Shown: in pieces, positions 1 through 7,301 of the stretch
How the letters are laid out: the number at the start of each line of letters is the position of its first letter
Numbering within the stretch: the stretch's first letter is position 1
Origin: Candidatus Olsenella stercoravium
GTDB lineage: Bacteria > Actinomycetota > Coriobacteriia > Coriobacteriales > Atopobiaceae
Direction: 5' to 3'
NCBI GenBank assembly: GCA_019116265.1
Contig: DXBZ01000167.1
Span: forward strand, 1-36,724
DNA length: 36,724 nucleotides
The notes under the pieces: model-generated
The model's input: the letters and a program-made list of their open reading frames with translations, nothing else
What the model was told of the DNA's origin: nothing
Database searches by the model: none
Position numbers and translations under genes: made by a program

Positions 1-1
1 C

Positions 2-403
2 GGACAGGGCCTGGAGGTGCTGGACATCCCGCAGGAGCTTCCGGCTGAGGCTCGCTGCGCCGTGGTGGAACGCGTGACGGGCCTGACGCCCGCCGACCGC
101 GGGCGCGTGCTCTCCACGGTGGCGCAGCTCAACTCCGACCCGGACCGCATCCTCGAGGGCGGGCGCACGAGCCCCGGCGAGCTCCGCAAGCTCATGCTTG
201 CGGAGGGCATCCTGCGCCACCCCGCGCTCATCGTCATGGACGAGCCCACCAACCACCTGGACCTGCACTCGACCGAGGCCCTCGAGCGCGCGCTCGCCGC
301 CTACCCCGGTGCGCTCGTGCTGGTGAGCCACGACCGGAGGTTCCTCGAGGCCTGCACCACGCGCACCTGGAAGGTCCGCGACGGCCACGTGACCGAGAAA
401 TGA
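2..403 (+). CDS. ABC-F family ATPase, C-terminal part (gene starts before the window)
   Basis: The reading frame is open from base 2, so the listed ORF start (a GTG at 17) is not the true start. What remains is the end of the second nucleotide-binding domain: a signature-like TSPGE, a Walker B MDEPTNHLD and the switch His in VSHDRRF. The NHLD after Walker B and the lack of membrane segments are typical of ABC-F proteins, soluble ATPases that act on the ribosome in translation or antibiotic protection. The short C-terminus (KVRDGHVTEK) has no long tail. Which ABC-F subgroup it belongs to cannot be told without the N-terminal domain and linker. It converges with the SdpI-family gene, and both stop codons lie in one palindrome. 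Confidence 0.85.
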   Translation, partial: GQGLEVLDIPQELPAEARCAVVERVTGLTPADRGRVLSTVAQLNSDPDRILEGGRTSPGELRKLMLAEGILRHPALIVMDEPTNHLDLHSTEALERALAAYPGALVLVSHDRRFLEACTTRTWKVRDGHVTEK

Positions 404-432
404 TACGAAGGGACAGTCCCTTCGTATCATTT
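398..432. terminator. Perfect 16-bp palindrome, probable bidirectional terminator
   Basis: Two 16-base arms (AAATGATACGAAGGGA and its complement) flank a 3-base loop CAG. The TGA of the ABC-F gene lies in one arm and the TGA of the opposing SdpI-family gene in the other. T-rich outer ends on both strands fit bidirectional termination. The inner AAGGGACAGTCCCTT is repeated at 32397-32429 with different outer arms, so this may be one of a dispersed repeat family. Confidence 0.6.
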
Positions 433-1110
433 CTTCCAGAGGAGGAAGCTGTAGAGCGCGACGAGCGCGACGCCGCCGAGAAGGGCCGCGAGCAGCACGC
501 CCAGCGTGAGCTCCGGAGCCGCGGAGGCGAGAAGGGCCGAGGCGAGCGTGACCACGCCCATGACCACAAAGACCGGGCCCGCGAAGCGATGCGTGCGACG
601 CCAGTTCTCCGGGTCCGCGAGCGTCCAGGGCAGGCGCACGCCGAAGGTGTAGTTGGGCTCGATGCGCGGCATCGCGACGCCAAGACCCACGAGCAGAAGC
701 CCCAGAAAACCAAACGCGACGACGTTAACGATCGGGCCGCCCGCCGTCGGGAGGGCGCCGAGCGCCGTGAGCGGCGTGATCCACGCCATGACGACCATGA
801 ATACCGTGAAGGCTGTAGAGAATCCCTGGTAGATACCCTTGAATCGGTTGAAGCTCTCGCCGCGCGGGTCGAAGTGCGGGACCGCGAAGAGCAGCGCCAG
901 GATCAGGAACGGCATGACGACGCCCATGAAGATTGTGGAGCCCTTGCTGTCCCAGCCGTCAGCCGTGCCGTCGACGCCCCAGTGCGTGGGCACCGTCTCC
1001 GGCATCGCGGGCAGCGCCCAGAGGACGTAGGCCGCCGCGCTTACCAGGCACAGGGCGCCCAGCGCGACCCACAGGGCCTTGTCGCGCGTCGTGTAGTCTA
1101 AGCCAGCCAT
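427..1110 (-). CDS. SdpI / DUF1648 family membrane protein
   Basis: A 227-aa protein with about six hydrophobic segments. The N-terminal half has the DUF1648 pattern after the first segment (ALPAMPETVPTHWGVDG). The C-terminal half has the SdpI signature (NYTFGVRLPWTL followed by ENWRRTHRFAG). In Bacillus, SdpI gives immunity to the SdpC toxin and works with the SdpR repressor. No SdpR or toxin gene is nearby, so immunity is not shown and a general envelope role is as likely. The ATG follows GAGGAGG. It sits 57 bp behind the CorA-like gene on the same strand, possibly co-transcribed. Confidence 0.85.
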   Translation of the reverse strand: MAGLDYTTRDKALWVALGALCLVSAAAYVLWALPAMPETVPTHWGVDGTADGWDSKGSTIFMGVVMPFLILALLFAVPHFDPRGESFNRFKGIYQGFSTAFTVFMVVMAWITPLTALGALPTAGGPIVNVVAFGFLGLLLVGLGVAMPRIEPNYTFGVRLPWTLADPENWRRTHRFAGPVFVVMGVVTLASALLASAAPELTLGVLLAALLGGVALVALYSFLLWKK

Positions 1111-1167
1111 GCGAGCCTCCTCAGACGAACTTGATGCGCGATGTTATACCCCTCCTGCGAGCGCTTA

Positions 1168-2097
1168 TCAATCTCGCCGCTCGCCGCCACCGTGGCGCCG
1201 CTCGCCAAAGCTCAGCCAGCCGTGATGCCAAAAGAACGCAACCTCAACGGCCACGATCACAACGCACACCACGATCACCGCGGCATAGCCCCACGGCACG
1301 TCGAAGAGCGCCATGTGCGGGAAGTTCATGCCGTACCACCCGGTGACAAAGGTCAGTGGCATCGCAATCGTGGTCACCACCGTGAGCCACTGCATGACGT
1401 TGTTCTGACGCACGTCGATGGACTCTTGGTAGAGGCTGTGTACCTGCAGACTGTAGTCCTGCAGCGACTCCAGACGCATGGCGAGTCGACCCAGCAGGCG
1501 CGCGAGCGAGCGGAGCCTCGCGCGGTCCGCCGACGTCACGAGGCCGGAGTCGTCCTCGGCATGCTCCGCAGCGAGGTCTGACATGCCCTGGTAGAACGTA
1601 TCAAGTCCGAGCATGCGCCGCGAGTCCGCCATCATCTTGCGCCGGTCCGGTCGCTCGCGACCCTCGAGGACCTGTTGCTCCACCAGCTCATAGTCCTCGT
1701 GCATGCGAGAGAGGCGCGCTGGGTGGTCGCGCAGCAGCTCGCGAAGCAGCGCACAGAGCGCCCCGGCAGACCCCTCGACACGCGCCCTGTCCTCCACGGC
1801 ACGACCGAGCGCCGTGGCACAAACGTCCCCATCGTCAATAAGAACCAGCTCGCTGGGGGTAAGGATGAAGCCGAACCGACGTTGCCCGCTCGGCGTGACC
1901 ACAAGGCCCGCCGCCCCGGTAGAGGTGCGCTCCAGAAAGGGCATCGCGGCGTGCTCAAGTTGGTCGAGAACCTCACGCTGCGTGTGGGAGAGCGACCGCG
2001 CCCGCTCCTCCCCCGGGCGCAGGAGGACGGCAACGTGAACGCCGTCCTTCTCGCCCGTCGCGAGATGCCCGTTTGCGATGTGCCAAGCCCGTGCCAT
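1168..2097 (-). CDS. CorA-family divalent cation transporter
   Basis: A 309-aa protein. The first ~245 residues are soluble and helical, as in the CorA cytoplasmic funnel. The C-terminal end has two transmembrane helices with the diagnostic YGMNF loop (near residue 255) between them. CorA proteins form pentameric channels for Mg2+, Co2+ or, in the ZntB branch, Zn2+. The substrate cannot be told here. The C-terminal tail is basic (FGERRHGGGERRD) and longer than the very short tail of classical CorA. The ATG follows GGAGG. The gene diverges from the GNAT gene across about 100 bp. Confidence 0.9.
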   Translation of the reverse strand: MARAWHIANGHLATGEKDGVHVAVLLRPGEERARSLSHTQREVLDQLEHAAMPFLERTSTGAAGLVVTPSGQRRFGFILTPSELVLIDDGDVCATALGRAVEDRARVEGSAGALCALLRELLRDHPARLSRMHEDYELVEQQVLEGRERPDRRKMMADSRRMLGLDTFYQGMSDLAAEHAEDDSGLVTSADRARLRSLARLLGRLAMRLESLQDYSLQVHSLYQESIDVRQNNVMQWLTVVTTIAMPLTFVTGWYGMNFPHMALFDVPWGYAAVIVVCVVIVAVEVAFFWHHGWLSFGERRHGGGERRD

Positions 2098-2199
2098 GGT
2101 ATGCCTCCGCCCGCCAACGCCGATGCGACCTCGTTGAAGGTTCTACCCGTTGTCCTATGAGACAATAGCCATGTTGGACCGCCGGCCTAAGGAGGCAGC

Positions 2200-2472
2200 A
2201 TGGACCTTGTGATGGAGCGCGACCGCATTCAGTACCTGGACGACAGCTGGAACGTTCTGGCCGAGGTGACCTTCCCCGTGGTGGAGCCCGGCGTCGTGGA
2301 GATCAACCATACCTTCGTGGACGAGAGCCTGCGCGGACAGGGCGTCGCGGGTCAGCTCATGGGCCGCGCCGTGGCGAGCATCGCCGCAAGCGGCTACTAT
2401 GCGCGCCCCACGTGCTCCTATGCCGTGAGCTGGTTCGAGAAGCACCCGGAGCACGCAGCGCTTCTCGCCTAG
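2200..2472 (+). CDS. Small GNAT-type N-acetyltransferase (YjdJ-like)
   Basis: A 90-aa protein made only of the compact GNAT fold. A beta meander (VEINHTFVDESLRGQG) leads into the acetyl-CoA loop RGQGVAGQLM, followed by a conserved aromatic/Cys stretch (YARPTCSYAVSWFEKHPE). This matches the short YjdJ/GTLF3B-like family rather than full-length 150-aa GNATs. The acceptor substrate is not known for this group. The ATG follows AAGGAGG at ideal spacing. The gene stands alone and converges with the decarboxylase-cupin gene. Confidence 0.85.
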   Translation: MDLVMERDRIQYLDDSWNVLAEVTFPVVEPGVVEINHTFVDESLRGQGVAGQLMGRAVASIAASGYYARPTCSYAVSWFEKHPEHAALLA

Positions 2473-2576
2473 CCACGGCCCGTGTCGCCCCTCGGCAGCC
2501 AGCGGCAACGCAGAATCAGGTTGAGTCCGTCCGTCAGGGCGGGCAGCCGCACGCGCGAGGGGCGCGGGGACGCGCC

Positions 2577-3326
2577 CTACGCCGGGTAGTCCTCGTCGGC
2601 GACGGGCTCGAGCCACTCGTTGGAGCAGCCCTCGCCCGGCGCCTCGAAGGCGATGTGGCTGAACCAGGAGTCGCGCGCGGCGCCGTGCCAGTGCTTGACG
2701 CCTGCGGGAATCACCACGACGGTGCCGGGCTCGAGCTCCTGCGGTGGGTTGCCCCACTCCTGGTACCAGCCGTGACCGTCGGTGCAAACGAGAATCTGCC
2801 CGCCGCCCTTGTCGGCGTGGTGGATGTGCCAGTTGTTGCGGCAGCCCGGCTCAAAGGTGACGTTGGCGAGGCCCACTCCGCACTCCGCGGCGCTGGTCAA
2901 CGGATTGAGGTACGAGTTGCCAACAAAGTACTGGGCGTACGCGTCGTTGGGGCCGCCCAGGCCGAACATGGGCGAGAAGGACGTGCCCTCGCCTGCGTCC
3001 GCATCGTCACCGTAGACCTTGAGCGCCACGCGGAAAGCAGCCCAAGCATTGGGCCAGCCGGCGTAGAATGCCTCGTGCGTGAGAATCTCCGCCATCTCGT
3101 CGCGCGTGACGCCGTTCTTGCGCGCCGTTGCCATGTGGAACTCAAAAGAGCTGTCAACCATGCCCTTGGCCACGAGCGTGACCACGGTCACGATCGAGCG
3201 CATCTTGAGGCTGAGCCTGTCCTCGCGGCTCCAAACCTCGCCAAAGAGCACATCATCGTTGAGCTCTGCGAACTTGGGGGCGAACTCGCCCAGCTGGTCG
3301 CGTCCCGCCGTCTGCTTCACTGCCAT
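2577..3326 (-). CDS. Carboxymuconolactone decarboxylase-like / cupin fusion protein
   Basis: A 249-aa two-domain protein. Residues ~1-105 are a CMD/AhpD-like helical domain (KMRSIVTVVTLVAKG, then EILTHEAFYAGWPNAW). I see no CxxC pair, so thiol peroxidase activity of the AhpD type is unlikely. Residues ~140-240 are a cupin with metal ligands in the usual order: HIHHADKGG, a conserved Gly/Pro turn (PAGVKHWHGA) and a final His (FSHIAFE). This fusion is common in anaerobes next to aldo/keto reductases, as here. The reaction is unknown. The start follows GGAGGGAGA. It is last in a probable operon behind the aldo/keto reductase (45-bp gap). Confidence 0.88.
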   Translation of the reverse strand: MAVKQTAGRDQLGEFAPKFAELNDDVLFGEVWSREDRLSLKMRSIVTVVTLVAKGMVDSSFEFHMATARKNGVTRDEMAEILTHEAFYAGWPNAWAAFRVALKVYGDDADAGEGTSFSPMFGLGGPNDAYAQYFVGNSYLNPLTSAAECGVGLANVTFEPGCRNNWHIHHADKGGGQILVCTDGHGWYQEWGNPPQELEPGTVVVIPAGVKHWHGAARDSWFSHIAFEAPGEGCSNEWLEPVADEDYPA

Positions 3327-3371
3327 TTTTTCTCCCTCCTCGCCCCGGGGCCTTCCTCCCCGGCGCCTTCC

Positions 3372-4388
3372 TTACTTTGCGTTGGGGTCCGTCGTGCCGG
3401 CGAGGGGCTTCTCGCCGGGACGGCCCAGCGGCCCCACGAGCTCGTGGGCCACGTAGGGCTCCTCGAGGTAGGCCAGCTCCTCGGCCGAGAGCTCCACGTC
3501 GAGCGCGGCCACGGCGTCATCCACGCGGTCGGGGCGCGAGCAGCCCACGATCGGCGCCTCCACCCCGCGCGCCCAGTGCCACGCGAGCGCGACGCGCGAC
3601 ATCGGCACCTCGTGCCGCTCGGCGACCTCGGCCACGCGCGTCACGATCTTCATGTCGTTATCGCGCGCGGCGTCGTACTTGTTCACCATCACCTGGTCGG
3701 TGCGGCTGCGGACGGAGTCGGAGTCCCAGGTGGGGCGGCAGAGGTGGCCCGACGCGAGCGGGCTGTACGGCGTGAGCGCCATGCCGTACTGGCGGCAGAC
3801 GGGGATCATCTCGCGCTCGTCCTCGCGATAGAGCAGGTTGTAGTGGCACTGCATGGACGTGAACCTGGTCCAGCCGTTCTTCTCGGCCGCGACCTGCATG
3901 TTGTGGAGCTGGTAGGCGTACATCGCGCTCGCACCGAGCGCGCGGACCTTGCCGGCGCGCACGAGGCGGTCGAGCGCCTCCATGGTCTCCTCGATGGGCG
4001 TGTCGTAGTCAAAGCGGTGGATGATGTAGAGGTCGAGGTAGTCCGTGCCCAGGCGGCGCAGCGTGCCCTCGATCTCGCGCTCGATGGCGGCGGCCGAGAG
4101 GCGTCCCTCGTTGAAGTAGACCTTGCTCGCCAGCACCACCTTGTCGCGCTGAACGCCCAGCTCGCGTAGGGCGGCGCCGATGTACTCCTCGCTCGTTCCG
4201 TTTGCGTAGCAGTTGGCCGTGTCGATGAAGTTGACGCCCTGCTCGAGCGCGCGGGCGATGACGGCGCGGGTCTCGCTGGGGTCGATGGTCCACTGGTGGT
4301 GGTCCGGCGTGGGGACGCCGAAGCTCATGCCTCCCAGACAGATGCGGCTGACCTCGATGTCGGAGTGACCGAGTTTCGCGTACTTCAT
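3372..4388 (-). CDS. Aldo/keto reductase
   Basis: The ORF track extends to 4616, but the protein fold begins at MKYAKLGHSDIEVSRI, preceded by GGGAGGAAG, so I start at 4388 (338 aa). A TIM-barrel NAD(P)H-dependent carbonyl reductase. Visible family motifs are NFIDTANCYANGTSEE (catalytic Asp/Tyr), KVVLASKV (Lys), DLYIIHRFD (His), and the cofactor loop near VGCSRPDRVDDAV. It has no C-terminal Fe-S region, unlike the second aldo/keto reductase in the window. It lies between the cyclophilin-like gene and the decarboxylase-cupin gene and is probably controlled by the divergent LysR gene. The substrate is unknown. Confidence 0.92.
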   Translation of the reverse strand: MKYAKLGHSDIEVSRICLGGMSFGVPTPDHHQWTIDPSETRAVIARALEQGVNFIDTANCYANGTSEEYIGAALRELGVQRDKVVLASKVYFNEGRLSAAAIEREIEGTLRRLGTDYLDLYIIHRFDYDTPIEETMEALDRLVRAGKVRALGASAMYAYQLHNMQVAAEKNGWTRFTSMQCHYNLLYREDEREMIPVCRQYGMALTPYSPLASGHLCRPTWDSDSVRSRTDQVMVNKYDAARDNDMKIVTRVAEVAERHEVPMSRVALAWHWARGVEAPIVGCSRPDRVDDAVAALDVELSAEELAYLEEPYVAHELVGPLGRPGEKPLAGTTDPNAK

Positions 4389-4398
4389 GTCTTCCTCC

Positions 4399-4788
4399 CT
4401 AGTCCGTCTCCGGGGTGCCCCGGCGCTCGTCCGTCTCGATGAGGGCGTCGAGCCGGCCCTCGAGCGCGCGCAGCGGCTCGAGCGGGCCCTCGACGCGCCC
4501 GATGGTGAGCTGGTCGCCGTAGCGCATGGAGTTTCTCTCGTCGTCGAAGAAAATCGCGAGCCAGCCGCCCGCCGGGTTGTAGTTGAGGTCCCCGTCCACC
4601 CAGCCTCGGTGGACAAGCCCGGGGCCGGCGGGAAGCGAGAAGGACAGTGCGCCGCAGCATCCCACGGTCGAGGCGCACATGCGCAGGGTCAGGGGAAGCC
4701 GCTCGGCGAGCGCACGGGCTGCGGGGGTGTCATTGAGCATGGCGCGCACGGTGACGTCGCCCAGGCGCACGACGATTCGCCTCCCCAC
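4399..4788 (-). CDS. Cyclophilin-like fold protein (cytoplasmic)
   Basis: A 129-aa protein that starts with GTG behind GGGGAGG. It has the small beta-barrel pattern of the cyclophilin_like group: a first strand of the type VRLGDVTVRAMLNDTPAA, then ERLPLTLRM, and a late FFDDERNSMRYGDQLTIGRVEG. Family members are related by fold to cyclophilins but usually lack the isomerase active site, and their function is unknown. It is the first gene of the operon facing LysR and ends 10 bp before the aldo/keto reductase. It is a distant relative of the lipoprotein at 9111-9608. Both sit with aldo/keto reductases, which suggests a linked redox role. Confidence 0.8.
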   Translation of the reverse strand: MGRRIVVRLGDVTVRAMLNDTPAARALAERLPLTLRMCASTVGCCGALSFSLPAGPGLVHRGWVDGDLNYNPAGGWLAIFFDDERNSMRYGDQLTIGRVEGPLEPLRALEGRLDALIETDERRGTPETD

Positions 4789-4861
4789 GGATGCCTCCCC
4801 TCGTCAGGTCCCGATCGCCTGACTTCAGTGTGAACCCGAGCGCAAGAGAATACAATTGCTT

Positions 4862-4880
4862 ATACTTTATCTTGCAGTAT
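4862..4880. promoter_or_regulatory. Candidate LysR-binding inverted repeat ATACT-N9-AGTAT
   Basis: A perfect inverted repeat in the AT-rich 131-bp gap between the divergent cyclophilin-like operon and the LysR gene. LysR boxes are usually ATAC-N7-GTAT; this one has a longer spacer, so the assignment is tentative. Position and AT-richness (unlike the surrounding sequence) support a regulatory role. I cannot fix the promoters on either side. Confidence 0.4.
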
Positions 4881-4919
4881 GAGTTTTCCTTATATGTTTT
4901 ACGCCGTCTGGGGGAAACC

Positions 4920-5801
4920 ATGGAGCTCAGGGCCCTTCGCTACTACCTCGCCGTCTGCGAGTGCGGGACCATGTCGCGCGCTGCCGAGGAGCTGCACGTC
5001 ACGCAGCCGGCACTCTCGCGCCAGATCGCCGGCCTCGAGCGCGAGCTGGGATGTGAGCTGCTTGAGCGCCACAGCCGCAGCGTGCGGCCCACCGAGAAGG
5101 GCCTCTACCTGCGCAGGCGCGCGCAGGAGATCGTGAGCCTGGCAGACCGGACCTCGGCGGACTTCTCGCACGGCGACGACATCGTGGCCGGCGACATCCA
5201 CATCGGCGCGGGCGAGAGCGCGAGCATGCGCCTCATCGCCCAGCGCGTGAGCACCTTTCGCCGGCGCTACCCAGACGTTCGATTCCACCTGCACAGCGCC
5301 GTGGCGACCGACCTGATGGAACGGCTTGAGCACGGACTCGACGACCTGGCCGTGCTCATGTCGTATCCCGACGACGAGCGCCACGCGCACCTGCGGCTGC
5401 CGCTCAGCGACGCATGGGGCGTCGTCATGCGCGAGGACGACCCGCTCGCCGAGCGCGAGGTGATCTCACCCACTGACCTCGCCGAGGGCCCGCTCGTCAT
5501 GCCGGAGCGATCGTGGACGGGAGAGCGCCTCTCGGGACCGCTCGCAACATGGTTCGGGGACGACGGCGAGGGCATCGAGGTCGCAGCGACCTACAACCTC
5601 TCCTTCAACGCCGCGCTGCTCGTGCGGGAGGGTATGGGCCGCATGCTCACCCTCGAGGGGCTCACGCCCACCGGGCCGGGCAGCGGCCTCGCCTTCCGCC
5701 TGCTCTACCCTCCCGCGGTCTCCATCATCGACGTGGTCTGGAAACGCACCGCAACACCCACGCGGGCGATGAGCCTGTTCCTGGAGAGCCTGCGACAGTA
5801 G
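4920..5801 (+). CDS. LysR-family transcriptional regulator
   Basis: Start chosen at MELRALRYYLAVCECG, 9 nt after a GGGGGAA site; the ORF upstream of this does not look like protein. Length 293 aa, normal for LysR. Residues 1-60 are the winged helix-turn-helix (SRAAEELHVTQPALSRQIAGLE), and the rest is the periplasmic-binding-like effector domain (GDIHIGAGES, then LDDLAVLMSYP). It is divergent from the cyclophilin-like / aldo/keto reductase / decarboxylase-cupin operon and most likely controls it. The inducer cannot be read from the sequence. A strong palindrome follows the gene. Confidence 0.92.
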   Translation: MELRALRYYLAVCECGTMSRAAEELHVTQPALSRQIAGLERELGCELLERHSRSVRPTEKGLYLRRRAQEIVSLADRTSADFSHGDDIVAGDIHIGAGESASMRLIAQRVSTFRRRYPDVRFHLHSAVATDLMERLEHGLDDLAVLMSYPDDERHAHLRLPLSDAWGVVMREDDPLAEREVISPTDLAEGPLVMPERSWTGERLSGPLATWFGDDGEGIEVAATYNLSFNAALLVREGMGRMLTLEGLTPTGPGSGLAFRLLYPPAVSIIDVVWKRTATPTRAMSLFLESLRQ

Positions 5802-5846
5802 GCCCGCGCGGGAGGGGCGGGACCCCGCTCCGCCCGGCCGTATGAC

Positions 5847-5916
5847 GCCGAGTGTGCACATGTAGCGAAAAACAGGTTCCCCCGGACTTGTTTTTCTCCG
5901 CATGTGCACACTCGGC
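5847..5916. repeat. Palindromic element with nested stems between convergent genes
   Basis: Outer arms of 16 bases are perfect (GCCGAGTGTGCACATG and complement). A second stem inside pairs GAAAAACA (5867-5874) with TGTTTTTC (5889-5896) around a GC-rich loop. It sits between the 3' ends of the LysR and NAD(P)-binding genes, so it can terminate both transcripts. The architecture (TGTGCACA-like outer stem, A/T-run inner stem) recalls the elements at 18782 and 22019. Confidence 0.65.
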
Positions 5917-5972
5917 AAACGTAAGGCCCGTCATGGCGGCGGCACGCACGAGGGGTGCCGCCGCCATAGCGC

Positions 5973-6608
5973 CTAGCGGCGAACGACCGAGATGCGCCTG
6001 CCCACGTGCGCCCCGTCAGTGCGCTCGGCCTCATCGACCATCGCGATGGCGTAGTCGGCGTAGCTGATCTCGGAGACGCCGTCCTCGCTCAGCGCGAGCT
6101 CCTCGCCGCCAAGGATGTAGGCACCGGTGCGCGGTCCCTCGGCCTGGAAGTCGCCCGCCGGGGAGACGAAGGTCCAGCGCACGTCGTCGCGCCCGCGCAG
6201 TTCCTCGAGGGCCCTGCCCTGCGCCTCGGCAAGCGGCTTGAACTCGGTCGGGAAGTCAACGCTGTCCTTTACCTGAGCGGTGTGCTCGGGGTTTACGTAC
6301 AGGCTACCCGCACCGCCCACCACGAGCAGACGAACGTCGGTGTCGGAGAGCGCATCGCAGAGGTGCTTGAGCGAGGTGGAGTGCTGCGGCAGGGTCTCGG
6401 GCGTCCAGGTGCCAAAGGCGTCGATGACCACGTCGAAACCGGCGAGGTCGGCAGCGGTGAGGTCGAAGAGATCCTTCTGGATGACGCTCGGGGCAGCGCT
6501 CTGGTTCTCTCCGCGCACGACGGCGGTAACGTCGTGGCCGCGCCCCACAGCCTCGCGAACGATGAGCTGGCCTGCCTTGCCGTTGGCGCACACAACTGCG
6601 ATCTTCAT
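5973..6608 (-). CDS. NAD(P)-binding (NmrA/atypical SDR) protein, YwnB-like
   Basis: A 211-aa Rossmann protein that begins MKIAVVCANGKAGQL, the variant GxxGxxG cofactor loop of the atypical short-chain dehydrogenase group. It continues with VIDAFGTW and LLVVGGAGSLYV. Members sense or reduce NAD(P)(H)-linked substrates; none of the typical SDR Tyr-x3-Lys motif is evident. The start follows AGGAGG. It diverges from an Rrf2 regulator, the same pairing as ywnB/ywnA in Bacillus subtilis. The gap holds three copies of one palindrome, so Rrf2 control of this gene is the natural reading. Confidence 0.88.
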   Translation of the reverse strand: MKIAVVCANGKAGQLIVREAVGRGHDVTAVVRGENQSAAPSVIQKDLFDLTAADLAGFDVVIDAFGTWTPETLPQHSTSLKHLCDALSDTDVRLLVVGGAGSLYVNPEHTAQVKDSVDFPTEFKPLAEAQGRALEELRGRDDVRWTFVSPAGDFQAEGPRTGAYILGGEELALSEDGVSEISYADYAIAMVDEAERTDGAHVGRRISVVRR

Positions 6609-6658
6609 GGTGTTTCTCCTCCTTCTGGCGCGTCTGTCGAAACGCGCCGCTCCCGTTT

Positions 6659-6681
6659 GTTGTAATCACTGTGATTACAAC
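6659..6681. promoter_or_regulatory. Rrf2 operator candidate 1 (GTTGTAA-N9-TTACAAC)
   Basis: Here the palindrome is almost complete: 11-base arms GTTGTAATCAC / GTGATTACAAC around one base. It is the copy closest to the NAD(P)-binding gene, about 50 bp from its start, so binding would block that transcript. Confidence 0.7.
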
Positions 6682-6711
6682 TCTTGACGACGCACATTGA
6701 ACATCGGCTGA

Positions 6712-6734
6712 GTTGTAATGTCAATAGTTACAAC
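6712..6734. promoter_or_regulatory. Rrf2 operator candidate 2 (GTTGTAA-N9-TTACAAC)
   Basis: Second copy with exactly the same 7-9-7 geometry and perfect arms but an unrelated spacer (TGTCAATAG). It lies in the middle of the divergent gap, 53 bp from copy 1 centre to centre. Confidence 0.7.
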
Positions 6735-6764
6735 AAACGCGACAGGTCTCCATATCTCCTCCAT

Positions 6765-6787
6765 GTTGTAACTGATATATTTACAAC
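6765..6787. promoter_or_regulatory. Rrf2 operator candidate 3 (GTTGTAA-N9-TTACAAC)
   Basis: Third copy with the same geometry. Arms extend to 9 bases (ATGTTGTAA / TTACAACAT, 6763-6789). It ends 28 bp before the Rrf2 start codon, as expected for autoregulation. It is also 53 bp from copy 2, about five helical turns, so all three sites lie on one face of the DNA. Confidence 0.7.
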
Positions 6788-6815
6788 ATTTTCAGAATGA
6801 GCGAGAAGGACATCC

Positions 6816-7250
6816 ATGCAGATCTCAACGCGCTTCACCATCGCTGTACACGCGCTCCTGTGCGTGGCGAACTTCTCTCCCGAGCGCAAGGTCACCTCGG
6901 GCTTCATCGCGCAGAGCGTGGGCGTGAACCCTGTGGTCATCCGACGCACGCTCGGGCAGCTCAAGGAGGCCGGCCTCGTGCACGTGGAGCCGGGCATCGG
7001 CGGAACCACGCTCGCGCGCCCTGCCGAGAAGATCACGCTGCTGGACGTGTTTCGCGCAGTGGACAGCGTGGAAGGCTCGCTCTTTGACTTCCACTCAGCG
7101 CCCAACCCCACGTGCCCCGTAGGACGCAACGTCCATGCGGTGCTCGACACCGAGCTCAGCGCGGCGCAGTCGGCGCTCGAGGAGCGCCTCGGGCAGACCT
7201 CGCTCGCAGATCTTGACGCGCGGCTCGAAGGGCTCGTCAAGGCTGGATAG
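6816..7250 (+). CDS. Rrf2-family transcriptional regulator (YwnA-like)
   Basis: A 144-aa protein, typical size. The N-terminal winged helix starts MQISTRFTIAVHALLCVA and the recognition helix is VNPVVIRRTLGQLKEAGLV. The glycine-rich wing follows (VEPGIGGTTLARP). The [Fe-S]-binding members such as IscR have three closely spaced Cys in the C-terminal half; here only one (PTCPVG) is present, so this is a non-cluster or single-thiol type like YwnA/CymR. It likely represses itself and the divergent NAD(P)-binding gene through the three operators. The start follows GAGAAGGA. Confidence 0.9.
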   Translation: MQISTRFTIAVHALLCVANFSPERKVTSGFIAQSVGVNPVVIRRTLGQLKEAGLVHVEPGIGGTTLARPAEKITLLDVFRAVDSVEGSLFDFHSAPNPTCPVGRNVHAVLDTELSAAQSALEERLGQTSLADLDARLEGLVKAG

Positions 7251-7301
7251 TGCGGCAAGGGCCGAGACGACACCTCTGCCACCCGGCGCCTCTCGCCCGC
7301 G

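Noticed and set aside
2412-4169. 585-aa plus-strand ORF
   Set aside because: It is antisense to the decarboxylase-cupin and aldo/keto reductase genes, has no family motifs and a Val/Ala/Arg/His-rich shadow composition.
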